A DNA stretch of 64,000 nucleotides from Verrucomicrobiales bacterium (lineage in GTDB: Bacteria; Verrucomicrobiota; Verrucomicrobiia; Verrucomicrobiales; DEV007), in assembly GCA_030730365.1 (NCBI GenBank), contig JANQVJ010000040.1:110807-174806 (forward strand), in the 5' to 3' direction. The position numbers were made by a program, and so were the translations under genes. A model generated the notes under the pieces. It saw only the letters and a list, made by a program, of their open reading frames with translations, made no database searches and had not been told where the DNA came from. Shown here piece by piece: positions 43,779-53,829 of this stretch (the first letter of the stretch is position 1; every line of letters begins with the position of its first letter).

Positions 43779-45383
43779 CTAAACGCGAATCTCTTTCTGG
43801 GTCTTCGCGTCGGCGATGACGACCTGTTCACGGTAGTAAGAGGCGTCGCTGCGGAAGGTGAGGCGGGCGTTGTGGCGGCGCTCGAGTTCGACGAAGAGCT
43901 CCCCATCGTGCGTGCGGAGGCGCTCCATCACATCGGGGTGGACGATGACGATGAGCTCGCGACTGATGGTCTCGACGCGGCTCAGGATCGTGTTGATACG
44001 GCGCTGCAGCTCCACACTCATGGACTCGGCGCTCTTCACCATGCCGCGGCCCTGGCAGTAGTGGCAGGGTTCGTTGACGGTGATGTTGAGACTCTCGTGG
44101 AGACGCTGGCGCGTCATTTCCATGAGCCCGAGTTGTGAGATCTGAAGGATCTGGGTCTTTGCCTTGTCGTTGCGGAGACGCTCGCGCATGACCTTGTAGA
44201 CGGCCATCTGGTCACGACGGGACTTCATGTCGATAAAGTCGATTACGATGAGGCCGCCGATGTTACGGAGCCTGACCTGACGGGCGACCTCCTCGGCTGC
44301 CTCGATGTTGGTCTGGAGGATCATCTTGTCCTGCGTTTTCGCGCGGCCGGTGTTTACGTCGATGGCGATAAGGGCTTCGGTCTCGTCGATGACGAGGTAT
44401 CCGCCGTTCGGGAGCCAGACCTGCCGATAGAAGGCGTCGTCGATTTGTTTCTGAATACCGAGTTTCTCGAAGATAGGGGTGGTCGTCTGGAGATGCTGGA
44501 TGCGCTTGCGTGAGCGGCGCGAGATCACCCCGATGAGATCCTTCATCCGCTCAGCGGCCGCGGCATCGTCGCAGAGGACTTCGTCGATCTCGTCGGTGAG
44601 GAAGTCACGGACGGTGCGCTCAATGAGATCGGGCTCCTGAAAGACGCAATAGGGGGCCTTGTTGGTCGAAGCCTTTTCTTCGATCTGGCGCCACTCTTCG
44701 AGCAGGATGGCAAGGTCGCGGACAAAGTAGCGGACTTTTTGCCCGGCCGAGACCGTGCGCAGGATGACGCCCATTTTTTCCGGGATGGTGAGCTTCTCAC
44801 CCATGATCTTGCGCAGGCGAGCCCGCTCTTTAGGATCTTCGATCTTGCGGGAGATGCCGAGTTGGTCATTGCGGGGCATTAAGACCATGTAGCGCCCGGG
44901 GAGCGAAATATTAGTGGTGATGCGCGGCCCTTTTGTCCCGATGGGGCCCTTGGTCACCTGCACGAGGACTTCGGAACCAACCGGGTAGAGGCCGGGGATG
45001 TCTTTGGACTGGATACGGCTCTTGTGCGGCTTGCCTTTTCCTCCCTTACCACTTTCTCCGTTCTGACTTTTGCCGCTGCGCTGGATTTCCTCGAGTTCGG
45101 CGTCGAGGGCTTCGGGGATCGCGTCCCAGAAGTGGAGAAAGGCGTTTTTGTCGAGCCCGATGTCGACGAACATCGCGTTCAGTCCGGGTTCGATATTGCG
45201 GATGATGCCTTTAAAAATTGACCCAACGATATTTTCGTCATTGACGCGCTCGACGGTGTATTCCTCGAGCGAGCCGTTTTCGAGGAGGGCTACACGGGTT
45301 TCCAGTTTCTCACAGTTGACGACGATTTTGTTGCCTTCGCTGAATTTTTTAGAGCCGAACAGTTTGCGGATTTTGCTGAACAT
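43779..45383 (-). CDS. rng: Ribonuclease G/E family endoribonuclease
   Basis: A 534-residue RNA-processing enzyme. It has an N-terminal S1 domain (IVGSIFKGIIRNIEPGLNAMFVDIGLDKNAFLH) with a charged, Gly/Lys-rich insert at about 100-125 (SGKSQNGESGKGGKGKPHKS). The DNase-I-like catalytic core has the metal Asp residues in AIDVNTGRAK and VIDFIDMKSRRDQ. The zinc-link cysteines are CHYCQGRG. It lacks the long RNase E C-terminal scaffold, so RNase G is the better name. It follows mrdA in the shape operon, as rng follows mreBCD in many bacteria. Confidence 0.92.
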   Translation of the reverse strand: MFSKIRKLFGSKKFSEGNKIVVNCEKLETRVALLENGSLEEYTVERVNDENIVGSIFKGIIRNIEPGLNAMFVDIGLDKNAFLHFWDAIPEALDAELEEIQRSGKSQNGESGKGGKGKPHKSRIQSKDIPGLYPVGSEVLVQVTKGPIGTKGPRITTNISLPGRYMVLMPRNDQLGISRKIEDPKERARLRKIMGEKLTIPEKMGVILRTVSAGQKVRYFVRDLAILLEEWRQIEEKASTNKAPYCVFQEPDLIERTVRDFLTDEIDEVLCDDAAAAERMKDLIGVISRRSRKRIQHLQTTTPIFEKLGIQKQIDDAFYRQVWLPNGGYLVIDETEALIAIDVNTGRAKTQDKMILQTNIEAAEEVARQVRLRNIGGLIVIDFIDMKSRRDQMAVYKVMRERLRNDKAKTQILQISQLGLMEMTRQRLHESLNITVNEPCHYCQGRGMVKSAESMSVELQRRINTILSRVETISRELIVIVHPDVMERLRTHDGELFVELERRHNARLTFRSDASYYREQVVIADAKTQKEIRV

Positions 45384-45482
45384 GATGTGTTAAAGGGATT
45401 GTTGAAGGGTGCGGGTAAGGCCGCGAGGGCCATGTTGAAGGGGAGCGAAGATGGTAAGAGGGGATGGTTCATCGAGCTTGCC

Positions 45483-47657
45483 TTACCGTTTTTTCTTGAG
45501 CCACTGCAGAGGTCGAAATTTGGGATATGGCTTCGCGTTCAGGTTGCCGACCCGGCCGCGGCTGTCGCTGGTTTGTTTGATCGTGGGTTGCGCTAGATTG
45601 CCGCTAAGAGGGCGAAAGTTCCTTTCCTGCAATGAGTCGGGTACGAATGCGGCTACGTCCACTGCAGATTCGGAGGCTTCGTCTGCCTGAGCGAAGGCGG
45701 CGAGGTCGGTGTCGTCGAAGGCGACGCTCATGACGCGGTCGGTCTGCCCGATCGCTTCGGGCAGGGCGGTGACCTTAATCTCGCGTCCCTGATTCATCGT
45801 CGCAATGTTGTCGATGATGTTCTTTGCGATGGGAGAGGCGGCGCCGCCGCCGGAATTCCCGTTCTCGACGAATATGCAGACCGCCATTTCGGGATCGTCG
45901 TAGGGGGCGAAGGCAATAAACCAGGCGTTCGTCGGCTGGTTAGGGTTGGCGGTCTGGGCGGTGCCGGTTTTACCGGAGAGGACTGTGAGATCAGATTTAG
46001 CTCTGCCGGCGGTGCCGCCGGGTTCGTTGACGACGCGCCACATGCCGCGCTTCACCACCTCGATCTGTTCGGCGGTGATTCCTTCGCGGGTAAGGTCGTG
46101 CTTCAGGATGGGATCGTCGGCTTTCACCACTTCTCCGTCTTTCTCGGCAATTTTGCGGATGAGACGGGGCTGGTAGACTTTGCCTCCGTTTGCCACAGTC
46201 GCGGTGACGGAGGCCATCTGCAGGGGGGATGTCTCTGTTGCACCCTGGCCGATCGAGACGAGCGCGGTGAAGGCATCGCTCCAGAGAAGGCCCTGCATCC
46301 GCAACCACTCGGGATTGGGGATGTTACCGGGATTTTCGCCGGTAACTTCGATCCCGGTGGTTCGGCCCAGCCCGAGCAGGTTTGTCATGGTCTGGATGTT
46401 GCGGATCCCAGTGTGGTTGGCGAAGCGGTAAAAGTAGCCGTTGCAGCTCACCTTGATCGCGTTGCTGAGATCGAGGGTGCCATGTTCCGAGGACCAGCAC
46501 TTCATGAATTTGTTTCCATATTGGGCGCCGCCGCCGCAGGGGAAGCTGCGATTACAGGTATCAGAAAGGCAGCCGGCGAGAGCGACTGGAATCTTACCCG
46601 TCGAGCCTGGGGAGTAGGGATTGATCGCCCGACTGAACATGGGGCTGGTGGGATCCTCGGTATAACGCTTCCAGTCGTCAATGCGCACTTCGGGGATGAA
46701 GACATTGGGATTGAAAGAAGGGACCGAGGCGATCGCGAGGACTTCACCGTTCCGCGGGTCAATCACGACGGCGGCGCCGCGACCGATCTTGCGCAGGCTC
46801 TCTTCGGTGATCAGCTGGATACGGGCGTCGATCGTGAGGTAGACGTCGGATCCGGGTTCGGGTTCGGTGCGGCTCACCTCGCCGACAAACTTCCTTTTTT
46901 CGTCCTTTTCGATGATGAGCTTGCCCGGCTTGCCCTGGAGATAATGGTCCATCGTCTTCTCGATGCCCATGACTCCGTAATCGTCCCCGACGTAGTAGTT
47001 GAAGTCCCGCTTTTTCTCCTCGGGCACCTGATCGATGTCGGCGAGGTTGAGGTAGCCGAGGACGTGGCACGCGAGGGAGTCGTAAAGATATCGGCGGCGA
47101 CCGGTCCGCGTCACGGTTACGCCGGGAATCCCGACGTTGTTTTCCGCGAACCGGGCGAACTCCTTGAAGCTGAGGTCGCGACGGTAGGTGAAAGGGACGA
47201 TCCCGCGAGTGGAGCGGTAATGCACCCGCATCGAGCTGGAGCTGTAATCGGCGAGCAGCCCGAGGTCCTGCAGTCCCGGAAAGACGGTCGCCTCAACAAT
47301 GGCGACGATGTCGGTCTCTGTCTTGATTTCGCGTTGTCCGTAACTGTCGAATCGCTCCCAGGTATAGGGCTCGGGCAACTTGGAATGGGTTTTGAGATAA
47401 GCGGCGACGATCTCCTGCAGGTCGAGACGTAACTCGTAGTTGGGCGTGCTGTCGACGAGGGTGATGCCGTTGCGGTCCTTGATTTCCCCCCGGATGCCCG
47501 GAATACGGACAGACTCGAATTTACTTCCGGGAACGCGGGCGGCCCAATACTGATGGTCCGTGACCTGGATCACATAAAGGCGGTAGATGAGCAGGCTAAA
47601 GCCCGCCATCACCAGGACGGCTAGGAGGTAGAGCCGGACTCTAAAGTGCGTCACCAT
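45483..47657 (-). CDS. mrdA: Penicillin-binding protein 2 (elongation transpeptidase)
   Basis: A 724-residue inner-membrane peptidoglycan transpeptidase of the rod complex. It has one N-terminal helix (LYLLAVLVMAGFSLLIYRLYV), a pedestal domain (GIRGEIKDRNGITLVDSTPNYEL) and a transpeptidase domain with the active-site triads S352-T-G-K355 (SPGSTGK), SCN (VSCNGYFYRF) and KTG (SGKTGTAQ). The Cys/His cluster before the second motif (CLSDTCNRSFPCG, KCWSSEHG) resembles the zinc site of E. coli PBP2. The C-terminal tail is longer than usual, ending in basic residues. Its start overlaps mreD by 17 bp. Confidence 0.94.
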   Translation of the reverse strand: MVTHFRVRLYLLAVLVMAGFSLLIYRLYVIQVTDHQYWAARVPGSKFESVRIPGIRGEIKDRNGITLVDSTPNYELRLDLQEIVAAYLKTHSKLPEPYTWERFDSYGQREIKTETDIVAIVEATVFPGLQDLGLLADYSSSSMRVHYRSTRGIVPFTYRRDLSFKEFARFAENNVGIPGVTVTRTGRRRYLYDSLACHVLGYLNLADIDQVPEEKKRDFNYYVGDDYGVMGIEKTMDHYLQGKPGKLIIEKDEKRKFVGEVSRTEPEPGSDVYLTIDARIQLITEESLRKIGRGAAVVIDPRNGEVLAIASVPSFNPNVFIPEVRIDDWKRYTEDPTSPMFSRAINPYSPGSTGKIPVALAGCLSDTCNRSFPCGGGAQYGNKFMKCWSSEHGTLDLSNAIKVSCNGYFYRFANHTGIRNIQTMTNLLGLGRTTGIEVTGENPGNIPNPEWLRMQGLLWSDAFTALVSIGQGATETSPLQMASVTATVANGGKVYQPRLIRKIAEKDGEVVKADDPILKHDLTREGITAEQIEVVKRGMWRVVNEPGGTAGRAKSDLTVLSGKTGTAQTANPNQPTNAWFIAFAPYDDPEMAVCIFVENGNSGGGAASPIAKNIIDNIATMNQGREIKVTALPEAIGQTDRVMSVAFDDTDLAAFAQADEASESAVDVAAFVPDSLQERNFRPLSGNLAQPTIKQTSDSRGRVGNLNAKPYPKFRPLQWLKKKR

Positions 47658-48234
47658 CGTAGGTATGCCGTCGCTTAAGGCCTTCGGTAGGGATTCGATA
47701 CCTCATGCGGCCCGCGACGCGACTCAACAGTAGCAGCAAAAAGGGGGAAACGAGAGAAGAAAACAAGGCGGTCATCAGCAATTTCCACCAGAGTTCGATC
47801 GAGATTTCGTGTCCGCCGCGTTGGAAACTGATCACGAGGTATTCAATCAGCAGAGAGAGCGCGGTGCAGAGTCCGATCATGAAGACGGGGAGTTCCCACC
47901 GGCCGCGCCGGAAGAGGGGGCGCACCCCCTGAATGAGAGCTCCTGAGAGTCCGAAGAGCAGAATCGTAAAGCCGAACGGAATCTCGGACTGGGTGAACAT
48001 CGCAGCGACGACATCATCGGGGTAAACCGGGACGTGGTAGCGGGCGTCCCAGATCAGGCCGGTGATAAGGGCGAGACCCAGCATGGCGGGGAAAGGAACG
48101 GCCACCGCCGCAGCAAGAAAGACGGTGTGAACGAGCATCAGTCTCGAACCATAGGCCCAGTCAAACACCGGGAGGAACTCCTGGAGAATGAAAGAGAGCA
48201 GGATCATGCCTGCGAGCAGGGCAAAAAACTTCAT
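47641..48234 (-). CDS. mreD: Rod shape-determining membrane protein MreD
   Basis: A 197-residue, five-to-six-helix membrane protein (MKFFALLAGMILLSFILQEFLPVF, FLAAAVAVPFPAMLGLALITGLIWDARY, IPFGFTILLFGLSGALIQG, LLMTALFSSLVSPFLLLLLSRV). Sequence similarity in MreD is weak in general, and the call rests on topology plus its place between mreC and mrdA. It overlaps mreC by 4 bp and mrdA by 17 bp. It is somewhat longer than E. coli MreD (162). Confidence 0.8.
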   Translation of the reverse strand: MKFFALLAGMILLSFILQEFLPVFDWAYGSRLMLVHTVFLAAAVAVPFPAMLGLALITGLIWDARYHVPVYPDDVVAAMFTQSEIPFGFTILLFGLSGALIQGVRPLFRRGRWELPVFMIGLCTALSLLIEYLVISFQRGGHEISIELWWKLLMTALFSSLVSPFLLLLLSRVAGRMRYRIPTEGLKRRHTYDGDAL

Positions 48235-49133
48235 GGAACCGGCGGCGCGGGCGTGACAGGGGGAGAAGGTGAGAGGGCGCGCGTAGGGGCTTCTACGGCC
48301 GGCTGATCGCTGGAGCGATCAGCCGGGAGGATGACGAAGACATCAACGAGATCGTCGAAATTCACCGACGGCTTCACCACGGCCTCGGCGTCGATGATGC
48401 CCATGGAGACGCTGAGAACTTCGCCGAGGATGAGGTTGGCGGGGAAAAGTTCGCCTGTGCCGGAGCTGATAACTTTCTGCCCGGGGATGGCGACAGCCTC
48501 TTTAGAGAGATAGCGCAGTTTCAGATTTGGGAGGGCGCGCAGAGCCCCGCGCTGACCGTTGAGAATGCCCTGCTCGTGCGAGTTCTCCAGCTTCGCAGAG
48601 ACTTGGCACATCTCGTCAGTGAGGAGGAGCACCACGGCGGACTTCGGGCCGATGACCTCGGAGATCTTGCCGACGAGCCCGGCTTCGTCGCCCATGGGAA
48701 TGATCACCGGGCTGTCGACGACGATCCCCGCAGCACTGCCCTTGTCGATCACGAGCGTGTTGTACCAGTGTGAGGGCTTGCGACTGATGACCCGGGTCGC
48801 AACGAGAGAGAGGGGTGACTTCTTCCGATACTGAAGCGCCTCGCGGAGCTGATTGTTCTCGGCGAGCAGTTCATCGAGCTGGATCACCTCGAGCTTGAGG
48901 CGGTCGCGGTCCTGTTCCACGGAGGAGAGTTTTTCGCGGAGCTGGACGGGGCTGAGGGACTCCTTACCGACGGCGTTGATGGCTCCGTCGAGTTCGTTGG
49001 AGGCCTTCATGAAGGGCCGCAGGATGACCATCGCTCCGCGCTGGATGCGCCCTACCGAGGACGGGTGGAAGAGGGTGATCCAGATGAGGAGACCAACAAA
49101 AGTGATGAGGAAAATAATATTCAGTCGACTCAT
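48231..49133 (-). CDS. mreC: Rod shape-determining protein MreC
   Basis: A 300-residue bitopic protein: one N-terminal helix (NIIFLITFVGLLIWITLF), a periplasmic coiled coil (VQLREKLSSVEQDRDRLKLE, LAENNQLREAL) and the double beta-barrel domain (TRVISRKPSHWYNTLVIDKG, PVIIPMGDEAGLVGKISEV). The Pro-rich C-terminal tail (VEAPTRALSPSPPVTPAPPVP) is not usual in short MreC proteins. It scaffolds MreB, MreD and PBP2 in the periplasm. It starts 46 bp after mreB on the minus strand. Confidence 0.93.
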   Translation of the reverse strand: MSRLNIIFLITFVGLLIWITLFHPSSVGRIQRGAMVILRPFMKASNELDGAINAVGKESLSPVQLREKLSSVEQDRDRLKLEVIQLDELLAENNQLREALQYRKKSPLSLVATRVISRKPSHWYNTLVIDKGSAAGIVVDSPVIIPMGDEAGLVGKISEVIGPKSAVVLLLTDEMCQVSAKLENSHEQGILNGQRGALRALPNLKLRYLSKEAVAIPGQKVISSGTGELFPANLILGEVLSVSMGIIDAEAVVKPSVNFDDLVDVFVILPADRSSDQPAVEAPTRALSPSPPVTPAPPVP

Positions 49134-49179
49134 AGTGAATCCAGTAAAGTCGCAAAAATGAGTTCAGCTGTTCGATGGA

Positions 49180-50274
<1,095 letters not shown>

Positions 50275-50424
50275 TTAGTTTTAAAATCCGTAAATCTAAC
50301 ACGCCCCTCTTCTTTTGCCAACAAGCCCCGTCATTCGCCCGGAAAAAAGGTCATCGTCAGATTTTGGTGTTTTGAATTGATTTTGGAGGATGCGTCCGTT
50401 CCCGAATGCGGCGATGATAGGGAC

Positions 50425-50787
50425 GTGAGTGTTTACGATATGGAAGAGGGCGTGCATTACGCATGCCGGCGTTGTGGAAACTGTTGCCGGTGGCCGGGTG
50501 AAGTTCCACTCTCGGATGCCGAGTTGGATCGTATCTCCTCCCATCTCGGGATGAGTCTGCATGACTTCATCGCGGACTACACTGATCTGCGTCTTAATCG
50601 CAGCGGGCTAACACTTATCGAAAAACCCAATCACGAGTGCATCTTCCTCGACGGGATCGACTGCCGTATCCAGGCAGTGAAGCCCGATCAGTGCGCCGGA
50701 TTTCCGAATCAGTGGAACTTCCCGGGATGGCGCAAGAGTTGCGAGGCGGTCCCGGTGCGGAAGGAAGCTCCCGGCATCGCGCTTTGA
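50425..50787 (+). CDS. YkgJ-like cysteine-cluster protein
   Basis: A small (about 120-residue) protein with the zinc/iron-cluster-like signature CRRCGNCCRWPG at its N-terminus and further cysteines in NHECIFLDGIDCRIQAVKPDQCAGFP and WRKSCEAVP, the CxxCxxCC...C...C...C pattern of the YkgJ family (UPF0153). The function of the family is not established. GTG 50425 or ATG 50440 are the plausible starts; the frame is open 60 codons upstream into the divergent mreB promoter region without conserved character. Confidence 0.8.
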   Translation: MSVYDMEEGVHYACRRCGNCCRWPGEVPLSDAELDRISSHLGMSLHDFIADYTDLRLNRSGLTLIEKPNHECIFLDGIDCRIQAVKPDQCAGFPNQWNFPGWRKSCEAVPVRKEAPGIAL

Positions 50788-50834
50788 CGGGCGAACGTCT
50801 CGGTTTTTGCGGGCGCAGTTTTCACACCCGAACA

Positions 50835-50866
50835 CAAAAAAGCGCAGCAGAGAACTGCCGCGCTTT
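50835..50866 (-). terminator. Rho-independent terminator of the HU gene
   Basis: On the minus strand GCGCGGCAG pairs with CTGCTGCGC around TTCT, followed by TTTTTT. It lies about 30 bp after the HU stop; the plus strand also ends in CTTTTC, so it may serve the convergent YkgJ-like gene. Confidence 0.9.
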
Positions 50867-50895
50867 TCAGGTAAATTTTAGGGGTTTAGCGTAGC

Positions 50896-51174
50896 TCAGA
50901 GTGAACTCTTGAGAGCGGACGAAGGCTTGAAGCCGACGGTCTTGGACGCTTTGATCTTGATGGTCTCGCCAGTTTTCGGGTTACGACCGCTACGAGCCGC
51001 GCGCTTGCGGACTTCGAAGGTGCCGAAACCAAGAAGCTGAACACTGCCATCTTTCTTGACGCCTTTGGCGATTGATTCGAGAACAGCTTTCACTGCTTCT
51101 TCGGACGCTTTTTTGGATGTGTCTCCACCAAGCGATTTCTGGACTGCTTCAATAAGTTCTCCCTTGTTCATCAC
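50896..51174 (-). CDS. hup: HU-family DNA-binding protein
   Basis: A 92-residue nucleoid protein. It has MNKGELIEAVQKSLGG, an alpha-helical dimer body, VQLLGFGTFEVRKRAARSGR and the DNA-gripping arm NPKTGETIKIKASKTVGF with its Pro. Length is standard for HU rather than IHF. Its leader is about 95 nt from a promoter TTGCCA-N17-TAAATA. There is no Shine-Dalgarno sequence before the ATG, as for most genes in this window. Confidence 0.95.
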   Translation of the reverse strand: MMNKGELIEAVQKSLGGDTSKKASEEAVKAVLESIAKGVKKDGSVQLLGFGTFEVRKRAARSGRNPKTGETIKIKASKTVGFKPSSALKSSL

Positions 51175-51273
51175 TAATTTGTAGTTTGAGTCAGAAGGTA
51201 AGTAAAGCCGTTTTTTGCGATCGGCTCACCGTGAAACCGCCGTAAATTAACGGATTGGACTTCTGTTTCGCTG

Positions 51274-51302
51274 TATTTACAGAGATAAGATTTATTTGGC
51301 AA
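51274..51302 (-). promoter_or_regulatory. Candidate HU promoter TTGCCA-N17-TAAATA
   Basis: On the minus strand the -35 TTGCCA is at 51302-51297 and the -10 TAAATA at 51279-51274, with 17 bp between. The same -35 hexamer and spacing are seen before the TIGR04073 gene. A CCGTAAATTAACGG dyad follows downstream at about 51240-51253. Confidence 0.5.
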
Positions 51303-51363
51303 GCTTAAATTTCAACTTTTACGGTCTACAAATCCGCTGCCTGAAGCGGAAACCCCCCCTGAC

Positions 51364-51933
51364 ATGGACATAAACGGCGTTTGCACCCACCTCTTCACCC
51401 TTCCGCATATCCATCCCGGTGCCTACGTCACACCCGGCGCGGTGGTCATCGGTGATGTCACTCTCGGAGATCTTTCGAGTGTCTGGTATCATTGCGTTCT
51501 GCGGGCCGACATCCAGCGAATCGAGATCGGAGAGGGTAGCAATATCCAGGACGGTTCCGTCATTCATCTCGCCAGCGACCTCGGCACCACGGTGGGGTCA
51601 TATGTCACGGTGGGGCACAAGGCGCTCCTCCATGCCTGCGAGGTGGAGGATGAAGTTCTCATCGGGATGGGGGCCATCATCATGGACGGTGCTCGTATCG
51701 GTGCGCGCAGCATCGTGGGGGCGGGAAGCCTTGTCCCGAAGGGGATGCAGGTTCCGTCGGGCTCACTTGTGATGGGCTCGCCGGGACGTGTCGTGCGCGG
51801 TCTCTCCCTTGAGGAGCAGGGGGCGATCCGTCACTGGGCCGAGAAGTATATCGTCGTCGCAGCGGCCCATCGTGAGTATCACGGAGGGGGCGTATCCGCC
51901 GGAGAACCGGTCCCCGGCGGATTACCGGACTGA
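51364..51933 (+). CDS. Gamma-carbonic-anhydrase-like hexapeptide-repeat protein
   Basis: A 189-residue left-handed beta-helix protein. Repeats such as GAYVTPGAVVIGDVTLGDLSS, EIGEGSNIQDGSVIH and VGHKALLHACEVEDEVLIGMGAIIMDGARIGARSIVGAGS carry the metal-type His residues in SVIHLAS and GHKALLHAC, at the spacing of Cam/YrdA/PaaY proteins. Carbonic anhydrase activity is possible but many YrdA-type members are of unknown activity. The tail from about residue 150 is helical with a Gly/Pro-rich end. Confidence 0.88.
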   Translation: MDINGVCTHLFTLPHIHPGAYVTPGAVVIGDVTLGDLSSVWYHCVLRADIQRIEIGEGSNIQDGSVIHLASDLGTTVGSYVTVGHKALLHACEVEDEVLIGMGAIIMDGARIGARSIVGAGSLVPKGMQVPSGSLVMGSPGRVVRGLSLEEQGAIRHWAEKYIVVAAAHREYHGGGVSAGEPVPGGLPD

Positions 51934-51980
51934 CTGTTTGCGAATTGGAGAAATGGTCGCCATAGTGGGGCGATTCGCAG

Positions 51981-52457
51981 ATGATGGATAAATCGGTGGT
52001 ACAGATCGAAGTGAAAAATGTCCTCGCGACGAGCGCGGGCTCAGCCGTGTTTCTGGGAAACGCGGACAAGGTTTTTGTGATCTACGTTGACCACTCCGTG
52101 GGCTCAGCGATTAACATGTTCCTCCATGGCACGCCGAAACCGCGTCCACAGACCCACGATCTTTTTGCCGACGTCCTCACCGCTCTCGGGGCCCGCGTCG
52201 AACGGGTCGTGATCAATGATTTCACCGATACAGTTTTTTTCGCACGGCTCATTATTGTGGCTGAAAATGAACTCGATGAGCGCAAAATCATCGAAATCGA
52301 TGCCCGCCCGAGTGATTCCATCGCCCTCGCGGTGCAGGCCGAGGCACCCATTTATGTCGCCTCTCACGTCTGGGAAGCGGTCGAGGACATGTCTATCGTC
52401 CTGAAAAAAATGCAGGACGCGAGCGGGGAGAAGGACGAAAATCTCCCCGAGTTCTGA
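51981..52457 (+). CDS. Bifunctional nuclease-family protein (DUF151)
   Basis: A 158-residue member of the BFN family. VQIEVKNVLATSAGSAVFLGN, VFVIYVDHSVGSAINMFLHG, RPQTHDLFADVLTALGARVERVVINDF and the hallmark IIEIDARPSDSIALAVQAEAPIYVA are all present. Related plant proteins have RNase/DNase activity, while most bacterial members are untested. It is preceded by the gamma-CA gene (48 bp) and followed by chrA (22 bp), possibly one transcript. Confidence 0.88.
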   Translation: MMDKSVVQIEVKNVLATSAGSAVFLGNADKVFVIYVDHSVGSAINMFLHGTPKPRPQTHDLFADVLTALGARVERVVINDFTDTVFFARLIIVAENELDERKIIEIDARPSDSIALAVQAEAPIYVASHVWEAVEDMSIVLKKMQDASGEKDENLPEF

Positions 52458-52479
52458 TCTCTCCTTCAGTGCCCGTCCG

Positions 52480-53820
52480 ATGGATGACCACCTCAGCGAC
52501 CAGAGCTACCAGAGCGGCCCAGCGGCGGAGGTGACGATCCATCCCCCCTTTGCGAAGGCCTTGCGATTCTGGATCAAGCTGGGATTCATCAGCTTCGGCG
52601 GACCGGCCGGGCAGATCGCGATCATGCACCGGGAGCTGGTCGAGAAAAACCGCTGGATCAGCGACGGCCATTTTCTCCACGCGCTGAATTTCTGCATGCT
52701 TCTCCCCGGGCCCGAGGCGCAGCAGCTCGCGACCTACCTCGGATGGCGGCTCCACGGGGCCAGGGGTGGGATCGCGGCCGGCCTTTGGTTCGTTCTGCCT
52801 TCGGTTTTTCTCCTTTTCGGCTTGAGCTGGCTCTACATGGCGGGCGGACATCTCCCCTGGCTTGCGGCGATTTTTTACGGTCTGCTCGCGGCAGTCGTCG
52901 CGGTGATCGCCGAGGCGATTCTGCGGATCGGGAAAAAAGCCCTGCGCAGCCCCGCGCTCTGGATGGTGGCGGCGCTCTCGTTTGTCGCGATCCACTTTTT
53001 CGGGATCTCTTTTGTCTTCATCATTCTCGCGGCCGCTACGGCGGGGTGGGTGGGAAATCGTCTCTATCCGCGCGCTTTCCCGAGAGCGGGAGCGGTGCCG
53101 TCGTCGAAGCTATTCCCGATAGCAGAGGTGAGCCTTCCGGCCGCGCCCCGCGCGACACGGGCAAGATCGCTGCGGGTCATCCTCGTCTCGACGGTTCTCT
53201 GGGGGCTTCCCCTTCTCGCGCTCGGACTCTGGCTCGGATGGGAAAGCACTCCGGTGCAGCAGGGACTTTTTTTTACCAAAGCCGCCTTCGTAACTTTCGG
53301 CGGGGCCTATGCGGTGCTGCCCTACGTCGCCCAACAGGCGGTGGAGAATCATCAGTGGCTGACCCACCCGCAGATGATGTCCGGGCTCGCTCTCGCCGAG
53401 ACTACCCCGGGACCGCTCATCATGGTGTTGCAGTTTGTCGGGTTTGTCGGCGGATGGCAGCATCCGGGGGGGCTGTCGCCGCTGGGCGCGGCGACTCTGG
53501 GTGCCCTGATCACCACCTGGGTCACTTTTATACCGTGTTTTCTCTTTGTCTTCCTCGGGGCGCCCCACGTCGAACGCATGGGCGGGCATCGCCGCCTCAG
53601 CGCCGCGATGACCGCGATCACCGCCGCCGTTGTCGGGGTGATTCTGAATCTCGGGGTTCATTTTGCCCGACACGCGCTTTGGCCGACGGGGCAGGAGGGA
53701 CGAGCGGACTGGTTCATCGCCGGGCTCGCCATTTTCGCCTTCGTCGCGTTGCATCGCTTCAAAGTCGGGTTGATCCCCGTGCTCGGCGGGTGTGCCCTCG
53801 CGGGATTTCTGGCTTTTTGA
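52480..53820 (+). CDS. chrA: Chromate transporter ChrA, two-domain (long-chain) type
   Basis: A 446-residue CHR-superfamily membrane protein. The two homologous halves are visible: FISFGGPAGQIAIMHRELVEKNRWI with LNFCMLLPGPEAQQLATYLGWRLHG, and FVTFGGAYAVLPYVAQQAVENHQWL with ALAETTPGPLIMVLQFVGFVGGW. About ten hydrophobic segments. Family members export chromate as proton/anion exchangers; some take up sulfate. No chrB-like regulator is adjacent. Confidence 0.93.
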   Translation: MDDHLSDQSYQSGPAAEVTIHPPFAKALRFWIKLGFISFGGPAGQIAIMHRELVEKNRWISDGHFLHALNFCMLLPGPEAQQLATYLGWRLHGARGGIAAGLWFVLPSVFLLFGLSWLYMAGGHLPWLAAIFYGLLAAVVAVIAEAILRIGKKALRSPALWMVAALSFVAIHFFGISFVFIILAAATAGWVGNRLYPRAFPRAGAVPSSKLFPIAEVSLPAAPRATRARSLRVILVSTVLWGLPLLALGLWLGWESTPVQQGLFFTKAAFVTFGGAYAVLPYVAQQAVENHQWLTHPQMMSGLALAETTPGPLIMVLQFVGFVGGWQHPGGLSPLGAATLGALITTWVTFIPCFLFVFLGAPHVERMGGHRRLSAAMTAITAAVVGVILNLGVHFARHALWPTGQEGRADWFIAGLAIFAFVALHRFKVGLIPVLGGCALAGFLAF

Positions 53821-53829
53821 ATCAGGATT